Below are positions 57,936 through 64,000 of a stretch of 64,000 nt of DNA, in pieces. Under the pieces are notes generated by a model that worked only from the letters and a program-made list of their open reading frames with translations, had not been told where the DNA came from and searched no databases. Each line of letters starts with the position of its first letter. The stretch's first letter is position 1. The translations under genes and the position numbers were made by a program. The stretch comes from Stenotrophomonas rhizophila (GTDB lineage Bacteria; Pseudomonadota; Gammaproteobacteria; Xanthomonadales; Xanthomonadaceae), in contig NZ_VDQT01000002.1 of assembly GCF_007667275.1 (NCBI RefSeq), positions 1 through 64,000 on the forward strand, given 5' to 3'.

Positions 57936-58601
57936 TCAATCTTCTTCCGGCGGCAACACCAGCGGCTCGTCGTCCAGCGTCAGCTTGCCGGCCATCAGCA
58001 CCGCCTGGGTGCGGTTGGTGACGCCCAGCTTGCGCAGGATCGCGGTGACATGGGCCTTGATCGTGGCCTCGGACACATTGAGGTCGTATGCGATCTGCTT
58101 GTTGAGCCGACCGGCGCCCAGCATCTGCAGCACCCGGAACTGCTGCGGGGTCAGCTCGCGCAGCCGCTGCCCCACTTCGCGTTCCTCGCGCCCGGTCTGC
58201 GGCACGTTGTGCGCCTCGGGCGGCGCCCAGGTCTCGCCGTCCAGGATCGCGCCCAACGCATGGCCGATCGTGTCCGAGTCGGCGGATTTGGGAATGAAGC
58301 CGAACGCGCCGTGGTCCAGTGCCCGCCGCATCACGGTGGGCTCTTCGCGCGCGGAGACCACCACCACCGGCAACTGCGGATGCAGCGCGCGCATGTGCAC
58401 CAGCGCGTTGAAACCCTGCGCGCCGGGCATGTTGAGGTCCATCAGCACCAGGTCGGCGTCGGCATGATCGTCGGCCAGCTGGTACAGCGCTTCCACGCTG
58501 TCCGCTTCGTACAACTGCACGCCCGGCATCACCCGCTGCACGGCGCCGCGCAGGGCTTCGCGGAACAGCGGGTGGTCATCGGCAATCAACAGGGTAGGCA
58601 T
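57936..58601 (-). CDS. crbR: LuxR-type response regulator, CrbR-like
   Basis: 221 residues from the ATG at 58601 (MPTLLIADDHPLFREALRG). The receiver has Asp8/Asp9, the phospho-acceptor Asp55 in DLVLMDLNMPGAQG, and the Lys in FGFIPKSADSD. A LuxR/FixJ helix-turn-helix (about 145-205) has ELTPQQFRVLQMLGAGRLNK and EATIKAHVTAILRKLGVTNR. A TTG start at 58619 would add six residues; neither has a good ribosome site. It follows acs by 18 bases on the same strand, so the regulator is co-transcribed with its presumed target. With the CrbS-like kinase it would activate acetate assimilation. Confidence 0.88.
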   Translation of the reverse strand: MPTLLIADDHPLFREALRGAVQRVMPGVQLYEADSVEALYQLADDHADADLVLMDLNMPGAQGFNALVHMRALHPQLPVVVVSAREEPTVMRRALDHGAFGFIPKSADSDTIGHALGAILDGETWAPPEAHNVPQTGREEREVGQRLRELTPQQFRVLQMLGAGRLNKQIAYDLNVSEATIKAHVTAILRKLGVTNRTQAVLMAGKLTLDDEPLVLPPEED

Positions 58602-58619
58602 GGCGGAGGTGGGGTCCAA

Positions 58620-60563
58620 CTATTTGACCTTGCGTTCTTCAACCAGCGAGGCCACCACGGAAGGATCGGCCAAGGTCGAGGTGTCGCCCAGCTGGTCGGG
58701 TGCGTTCTCGGCGATCTTGCGCAGGATGCGGCGCATGATCTTGCCCGAACGCGTCTTCGGCAGGCCCGGCGCCCATTGCAGGTGGTCCGGCGAGGCGATC
58801 GGACCGATCTCCTTGCGAACCCACGCCACCAGCTCCTTGTGCAGCTCGTCGCTCGGGGCCTCGTCGGCCACCAGGGTCACGTAGGCATAGATGCCCTGGC
58901 CCTTGATGTCGTGCGGGAAGCCGACCACGGCTGCTTCGGCCACCTTCGGGTGCGATACCAGCGCGCTTTCCACTTCGGCGGTGCCTATGCGGTGGCCGGA
59001 CACATTGATCACATCATCGACGCGGCCGGTGATCCAGTAGTAGCCGTCTTCGTCGCGACGGCAGCCATCACCGGTGAAGTAGCTGCCCGGGTAGGTGCGG
59101 AAGTAGGTGTCGATGAAGCGCTGGTGGTCGCCGTAGACGGTGCGCATCTGGCCCGGCCACGAATCGCGGATGATCAGGTTGCCTTCGGTGGCACCGTCCT
59201 TGATCTCGCCATCGGCGTTGACCAGGGCCGGCTGCACGCCGAAGAAGGGCAGGGTGGCCGACCCCGGCTTGAGGTCGGTGGCACCGGGCAGCGGCGAAAT
59301 CAGGATGCCGCCGGTTTCGGTCTGCCACCAGGTGTCCACGATCGGGCAGCGGCCATCGCCGACCACGTCGTAGTACCAGCGCCAGGCCTCGGGATTGATC
59401 GGCTCGCCGACGCTGCCGAGCAGGCGCAGCGAAGCGCGCGAGGTCCGCTTGACCGGGGCATCGCCCTCGCGCATCAACGCGCGGATCGCGGTCGGCGCGG
59501 TGTAGAAGATGCTGACCTGGTGCTTGTCGATCACCTGCCAGAAGCGGGACGTGTCCGGGTAGTTCGGCACGCCTTCGAACATCAGCGAGGTGGCGCCGTT
59601 GGCCAGCGGCCCGTACACGATGTAGCTGTGCCCGGTGACCCAGCCGACGTCGGCGGTGCACCAGTAGATGTCGTCTTCGCGCAGGTCGAACACCGCTTCA
59701 TGGGTGTAGGCCGCGTACAGCAGGTAGCCGCCGGTGGTGTGCAGCACGCCCTTGGGCTTGCCGGTGGAGCCGGAGGTGTACAGGATGAACAGCGGGTCTT
59801 CGGCGTTCATGCGTTCCGGCTCGCACTGCGCCGGCTGCGGGTCCACCACGTCGTGGAACCAGCGGTCGCGCGGCGCCTGCATGTCGACCGCGCCGCCGGT
59901 GTGGCGGACCACCAGCACGGTTTCCACCGTGGTGGTGCCGGGCAGCTTCAGCGCCGCGTCCACGTTTGCCTTCAGCGGAATCTTGCGGCCGCCACGCAGG
60001 CCTTCGTCGGCGGTGATGATCAGCTTGCTGCCGCAGTCGATCACGCGGTCGGCGATCGAGTTCGGCGCGAAGCCGCCGAACACCACCGAGTGGATCGCGC
60101 CGATGCGCGCGCAGGCCAGCATGGCCACGGCGGCGTCGACGATCATCGGCAGGTAGATGGTGACCCGGTCGCCCTTCTTGACGCCCAGGTTGCGCAACGC
60201 GTTGCCGAGGCGGCAGGTGCGCTCGTACAGCTCGCGGTAGGTCACGCCCTGCGACGGCGCATCCGGGCTGTCCGGTTCGAACAGCAGCGCGACCTTGTCG
60301 CCGCGCTTGTCCAGCTGGCGGTCGAGGCAGTTGACGCTGGCGTTGAGCTCGCCGTCTTCGAACCACTTGATGCGGAAATCGTCGAGCTGGTAGCTGACAT
60401 TCCGGATCGTGGACGGCTTCCTGTACCAGTCCAGCCGCTCGGCGGCCTTGCCCCAGAACGCGTCGGGGTTGTCCACCGATTCGCGGTAGAGCTGCTGGTA
60501 GGTGTTCTTGTCAATGCGCGCCTTGGCGGCAACGTCCGCCTTGACGGGGTAAAGATCGGCCAT
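58620..60563 (-). CDS. acs: Acetyl-CoA synthetase
   Basis: 647 residues. It makes acetyl-CoA from acetate, ATP and CoA via acetyl-AMP in the cytoplasm. ANL-superfamily motifs are complete: [20 protein letters not shown] (A3 loop), [10 protein letters not shown] (A5), [20 protein letters not shown] (A7/A8) and the C-terminal RSGKIMRR with Lys608, equivalent to the reversibly acetylated Lys609 of Salmonella Acs. The ATG at 60563 is preceded by GAGGGTG. Upstream, on the minus strand, GGTTATGCTG may contain the -10 box. First gene of an acs-crbR operon. Confidence 0.97.
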   Translation of the reverse strand: MADLYPVKADVAAKARIDKNTYQQLYRESVDNPDAFWGKAAERLDWYRKPSTIRNVSYQLDDFRIKWFEDGELNASVNCLDRQLDKRGDKVALLFEPDSPDAPSQGVTYRELYERTCRLGNALRNLGVKKGDRVTIYLPMIVDAAVAMLACARIGAIHSVVFGGFAPNSIADRVIDCGSKLIITADEGLRGGRKIPLKANVDAALKLPGTTTVETVLVVRHTGGAVDMQAPRDRWFHDVVDPQPAQCEPERMNAEDPLFILYTSGSTGKPKGVLHTTGGYLLYAAYTHEAVFDLREDDIYWCTADVGWVTGHSYIVYGPLANGATSLMFEGVPNYPDTSRFWQVIDKHQVSIFYTAPTAIRALMREGDAPVKRTSRASLRLLGSVGEPINPEAWRWYYDVVGDGRCPIVDTWWQTETGGILISPLPGATDLKPGSATLPFFGVQPALVNADGEIKDGATEGNLIIRDSWPGQMRTVYGDHQRFIDTYFRTYPGSYFTGDGCRRDEDGYYWITGRVDDVINVSGHRIGTAEVESALVSHPKVAEAAVVGFPHDIKGQGIYAYVTLVADEAPSDELHKELVAWVRKEIGPIASPDHLQWAPGLPKTRSGKIMRRILRKIAENAPDQLGDTSTLADPSVVASLVEERKVK

Positions 60564-60688
60564 GGCACCCTCACTTGCACTAGGACTGGGTTGTGCGATC
60601 GCAGCATAACCCGCGATTGTTCCCACCCAGTTTGCCGCATCCACTGCCTCGAGCGGTACGCAGACCCTTAGACCTTCGTATTAACAGC

Positions 60689-60912
60689 GTAGAGCCACGC
60701 CCTGCGTGGCTGCACCTGTCGGACCGGCGCGTACCGACCAACGGTCGGTACCTACCCAGCTGCCTGCGGCATCTGCTGTCCGCCTTTGGCGTCCAGGTAT
60801 CCGCCCCGGCGAGGCGTAAGGCGTACCGACCAACGGTCGGTACCTACCCAGCTGCCTTCGGCATCTGCTGTCCGCCTTTGGCGTCCAGGTATCCGCCCCC
60901 GTGGGGCGGATA
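60689..60912. repeat. GTAG palindromes and a 92-bp-period direct repeat
   Basis: GTAGAGCCACGCCCTGCGTGG (60689-60713) is a GTAG hairpin. Two near-identical 79-base copies (60729-60807 and 60821-60899) each hold the inverted GTACCGACC / GGTCGGTAC palindrome with CTAC, followed by CAGCTGCCTGCGGCATCTGC (T for G in copy 2) and GGCGTCCAGGTATCCGCCCC. A further hairpin, GTATCCGCCC / GGGCGGATAC, spans 60889-60912. The gap from acs to the porin gene (60564-61015) contains no gene; promoters for both must lie here. Confidence 0.88.
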
Positions 60913-61015
60913 CGACCAATTGCCAATAGCCCGGGTGCGTCAACCGGCCGCACGCTCGGCTCGACCGTGCACCCCACACGCGGCGATCACTTTGCCACCC
61001 GGGAGAGAGGGCAAC

Positions 61016-62443
61016 ATGAGTACCCGTATGTTGAAGACCATGCGCAAGCCGTTGGCGACCTGCCTGTTGGTCGCCCTGGTGGCGCCGGGCATGGCGTTTG
61101 CCGAAACCGCCAAAGAGAAGCAGCTGGAGGCGCGCGTTGCCGAGCTGGAACGCCAGGTGCAGCTGCTGCTGTCCACCACCCAGCAGCAACAGACCCAGAT
61201 CAGCCAGGCCCAGACCGACGTCACCGCGGTCAAGTCGGTGCAGGCGCAGCAGCCTGCCGTGGCCACCGTGCCAGCCGGCAAGCAGCCGATCCAGGTCACC
61301 ACCATCACCCCGGGCGCCGCGCCGGGCACCACGGTCAAGATCGGCGGCTTCATCAAGGCCGACTTCCTGCTCACCGAAACTGGCGACGGCCAGCTGGCCG
61401 ACGACGCCACCGGCCGCGCGCTGTACCTGCCGGGCCAGACCCCGGTCGCCGGTGCCGGCGGCAGCGGCGAGCGCTCGGACGTGGACTTCAATGCCCACGC
61501 CAAGTTCTCGCGCTTCAACCTGGGCATCGACAACGTCTCGGACAAGGGCAACAAAGCCGGCGCGTTCTTCGAGATGGACTTCTTCGGCAACTCGCTGGGC
61601 AACCAGACCGCCACCAATACCTATGGCGTGACCCTGCGCCATGCGTACATGTACTGGAACAACTGGATGGCCGGCCAGACCTGGTCGAACTTCATGGACG
61701 CCGCCTCGCTGCCGGAAGCGGCCGACTTCGTCGGTCCCACCGACGGCGTGCTGTTCGTGCGCCAGGCCCAGATCCGCTACACCAACGGCGGTTTCAGCGT
61801 CGCGCTGGAAAACCCGGAAACCACCGTGCTCACCGGTACCCGCAACCCGGTCACCGGGGCGTGGACCAACGCGGCGAGCAACAGCGACCGTGGCTCGCTT
61901 CCCGACCTGACCCTGCGTTACGGCTGGAAGGGCGACTGGGGCACCTTCGGCGTCGGCGGTATCGTGCGCCAGCTGAAAGTCGACAACCAGGCCACCGGCG
62001 CCGACGCCGACAAGATCGGCGGCGGCCTGACCCTGGGCGGCAAGTGGGTCATGGGCGGCAGCGACCAGCTGCACTACCAGATCAGCGGCGGCGAAGGCAT
62101 CGCGCGTTACGTGGGCCTGGGCGTTACCGCCGATACCGCCTACGACGTGGCCCAGGACGAACTCAATCCCACCGGCGTGCTGGCGGGCTATGTCGGCTGG
62201 CGCCATGCCTTCACCCCGAAGCTGCGCACCAACCTGATCTACGCCCGCAGCGACTATGACAACGACAGCGTGCTGGGCCCACTGGTCACCAAGAGCGTGC
62301 AGAGCATCCGCGGCAACGTCTTCTACACGCCGATGCCCAAGGTCGATATCGGCGCGGAGTACATGTACGGCGTGCGCGAGATCGAAGACGGCCGCCGTGG
62401 CGACATCAACCGCGTTCAATTCACCACGAAGTACAGTTTTTAA
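61016..62443 (+). CDS. DcaP-type outer-membrane porin
   Basis: 475 residues with a signal peptide (cleavage after AFA near residue 29). A coiled-coil trimerisation segment comes next (about 32-75: KEKQLEARVAELERQVQLLL) and is Gln rich. Then a 16-strand porin barrel begins with VKIGGFIKADFLLTETGDGQ and ends in INRVQFTTKYSF with a terminal Phe. DcaP-like trimeric porins take up dicarboxylates and other small acids. GGGAGAGAGG precedes the ATG. It is followed by a metabolite:H+ symporter gene, so the pair may import the same substrate across both membranes. Divergent from acs. Confidence 0.88.
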   Translation: MSTRMLKTMRKPLATCLLVALVAPGMAFAETAKEKQLEARVAELERQVQLLLSTTQQQQTQISQAQTDVTAVKSVQAQQPAVATVPAGKQPIQVTTITPGAAPGTTVKIGGFIKADFLLTETGDGQLADDATGRALYLPGQTPVAGAGGSGERSDVDFNAHAKFSRFNLGIDNVSDKGNKAGAFFEMDFFGNSLGNQTATNTYGVTLRHAYMYWNNWMAGQTWSNFMDAASLPEAADFVGPTDGVLFVRQAQIRYTNGGFSVALENPETTVLTGTRNPVTGAWTNAASNSDRGSLPDLTLRYGWKGDWGTFGVGGIVRQLKVDNQATGADADKIGGGLTLGGKWVMGGSDQLHYQISGGEGIARYVGLGVTADTAYDVAQDELNPTGVLAGYVGWRHAFTPKLRTNLIYARSDYDNDSVLGPLVTKSVQSIRGNVFYTPMPKVDIGAEYMYGVREIEDGRRGDINRVQFTTKYSF

Positions 62444-62448
62444 GCATG

Positions 62449-62474
62449 GGGGCCGACCCACGGTCGGCACCTAC
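62449..62474 (-). repeat. GTAG palindrome after the porin gene
   Basis: CCGACC and GGTCGG flank CAC and are followed by CAC-CTAC, giving GTAG on the minus strand. The hairpin lies six bases after the porin stop codon and 33 bases before the symporter start, so it may tune expression between the two genes. Confidence 0.75.
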
Positions 62475-62506
62475 CACCAATGATTGCTTCGGAGGGGAAG
62501 CGTCTT

Positions 62507-64000
62507 ATGTCCACCACACCCGTACCTGCAAAAGCAGAACTTACCAAAGGCCACAAGAAGGTCATCTTCGCGTCCAGCCTTGGCACCGTGTTCGAATGGT
62601 ATGACTTCTTCCTGTATGGCTCGCTGGCGGCGATCATCGCCAAGCAGTTCTTCAGCGGGGTCAATGAAACCACGGGCATGATCTTCGCCCTGCTGGCCTT
62701 CGCCGCCGGCTTCTTCGTGCGACCGTTCGGCGCGGCCTTCTTCGGCAGCCTCGGCGACCGCATCGGCCGCAAGTACACCTTCCTGGTCACGATCCTGATC
62801 ATGGGCATCTCGACCTTCCTGGTCGGTGTGTTGCCCAACTACGCGTCGATCGGCTTCGCCGCCCCGGTGATCCTGATCATCCTGCGCCTGGCCCAGGGCC
62901 TGGCCATGGGCGGCGAATACGGTGGCGCGGCGACCTACGTGGCCGAGCACGCACCGGCCGACAAGCGTGGCCTGTACACCAGCTTCATCCAGTGCACCGC
63001 CACGCTCGGCCTGTTCATGTCGCTGCTGATCATCCTGGCCTGCCGCTACTTCCTGGGCAACGAGGAGTTCGAAGCGTGGGGCTGGCGCATTCCGTTCCTG
63101 GTCTCGATCATCCTGCTCGGCATTTCGGTGTGGATCCGCCTGCAGCTGAGCGAATCGCCGCTGTTCCAGCAGATGAAGGCCGAAGGCAAGGGCTCCAAGA
63201 CCCCGTTCCGTGACAGCCTCAAGGACGGCAACCTCAAGCTGATGCTGCTGGTGCTGCTGGGCGCCGCGGCCGGCCAGGCCGTGGTGTGGTACGGCGGCCA
63301 GTTCTACGCGCTGTTCTTCCTGAGCAGCATGCTCAAGGTCGACGCGACCACTTCCTACCTGCTGATCGCCGCTGCACTGGCACTGGGCACGCCGTTCTTC
63401 ATCTTCTTCGGCTGGCTGTCGGACCGCATCGGCCGCAAGAAGATCATCCTGGCCGGCTGCCTGCTGGCTGCGGTGACCTACATCCCGGTGTTCAAGGGCC
63501 TGACCCACTTCGCCAACCCGGCCATTGAAGAAGCCCGCAGCAACTCGCCGGCGCTGGTCATCGCCGACCCGAACACCTGCTCGTTCCAGTTCGATCCGGT
63601 CGGCCTGCGCAAGTTCACCAGCTCCTGCGACGTGGCCACCGCCGCGCTGACCAAGGCCGGTGTGCCGTACGACGTGCAGCCTGCCGCCGCCGGTTCGCTG
63701 GCGCTGGTAAGCGTGGGCAACAGCCAGGTGACCTCGTTCGAGGCCGCGGGCCTGACCAAGGATGAGCTCAAGGCCAAGGGCGATGCCTTCGGCGGCGAAC
63801 TCAAGGCCGCGCTGACCGAGGCGGGCTACCCGGCCAAGGCCGACAACGCGCGCATCAACATCGCCGGCACCGTGCTGATGCTGTGGATCCTGGTCCTGTA
63901 CGTCACCATGGTGTACGGCCCGATCGCCGCCTACCTGGTCGAACTGTTCCCGACCCGCATCCGCTACACCTCGATGTCGCTGCCGTACCACATCGGCAAC
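62507..64000 (+). CDS. MFS metabolite:H+ symporter (MHS family), 3' end outside window
   Basis: 498 codons are visible without a stop. GGAGGGGAAG sits 8 bases before the ATG. The N-terminus KKVIFASSLGTVFEWYDFFL, the loop GSLGDRIGRKYTFLVTILIM, LRLAQGLAMGGEYGGAATYV and FGWLSDRIGRKKIILAGCLL are signatures of the MHS branch that includes ProP, ShiA and KgtP. At least ten membrane helices are seen. Unusually, a hydrophilic insert of about 110 residues (near 330-445, with Cys in NTCSFQ and TSSCDV) interrupts the second half before the helix NIAGTVLMLWILVLYVTMVY. The substrate is probably a carboxylate, judging from the acs and DcaP neighbours. Confidence 0.88.
   Translation, partial: MSTTPVPAKAELTKGHKKVIFASSLGTVFEWYDFFLYGSLAAIIAKQFFSGVNETTGMIFALLAFAAGFFVRPFGAAFFGSLGDRIGRKYTFLVTILIMGISTFLVGVLPNYASIGFAAPVILIILRLAQGLAMGGEYGGAATYVAEHAPADKRGLYTSFIQCTATLGLFMSLLIILACRYFLGNEEFEAWGWRIPFLVSIILLGISVWIRLQLSESPLFQQMKAEGKGSKTPFRDSLKDGNLKLMLLVLLGAAAGQAVVWYGGQFYALFFLSSMLKVDATTSYLLIAAALALGTPFFIFFGWLSDRIGRKKIILAGCLLAAVTYIPVFKGLTHFANPAIEEARSNSPALVIADPNTCSFQFDPVGLRKFTSSCDVATAALTKAGVPYDVQPAAAGSLALVSVGNSQVTSFEAAGLTKDELKAKGDAFGGELKAALTEAGYPAKADNARINIAGTVLMLWILVLYVTMVYGPIAAYLVELFPTRIRYTSMSLPYHIGN

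Overview
This 64 kb window reads as chromosomal DNA of a high-GC gammaproteobacterium of the Xanthomonadaceae, most likely Stenotrophomonas. The clues are the gene families (TatABC, GlyQS, TamAB, S46 peptidase, HscC, acs with its SSF-type kinase) and the many short palindromes ending in GTAG. These look like the SMAG repeats known from Stenotrophomonas maltophilia. Genus and species are inferred, not proven.

Layout. 1-520: end of an rRNA operon (last bases of 23S, a 5S gene, a terminator), then a GTAG palindrome and a 21-bp tandem repeat. 0.6-4.3 kb: chemoreceptor, alpha/beta hydrolase and hemH on the minus strand. 4.4-6.9 kb: SYLF-domain protein and tatABC. 6.9-10.7 kb: a large palindromic repeat, a membrane protein, a class I glutamine amidotransferase and a GspE/PilB-type ATPase. 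10.8-13.8 kb: glyQS. 14.0-21.4 kb: a 2285-residue protein whose C-terminus carries the zinc/catalytic motif of the nucleic-acid deaminase superfamily, followed at once by a small acidic gene. I read the pair as a polymorphic toxin and its immunity protein. 21.5-27.1 kb: tamA-tamB. 27.1-27.7 kb: gene-free repeats. 27.7-30.8 kb: hscC with a J-like membrane partner. 30.9-34.7 kb: S46 peptidase, an unknown gene and a response regulator.

34.9-48.8 kb is a three-gene operon: a 3179-residue surface protein made of DUF11 and SdrD_B/Cna-B-like repeats, a 1117-residue outer-membrane barrel with an N-terminal Ig/invasin-like domain, and an OmpA-type peptidoglycan anchor. They look like one envelope apparatus. 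48.9-50.7 kb: a TPR protein with a degenerate GGDEF domain.

50.8-64 kb is an acetate/carbon-uptake neighbourhood. It holds a membrane histidine kinase, a CrbS-like SSF-fused hybrid kinase, an unknown gene, mntP with a yybP-ykoY (Mn2+) riboswitch, a GTAG repeat array, crbR, acs, a DcaP-type porin and a metabolite:H+ symporter cut off by the window end. CrbS and CrbR are expected to switch on acs, and the porin and symporter could supply the carboxylate. The best candidates for something undescribed are the deaminase toxin/immunity pair and the adhesin-barrel-OmpA operon.
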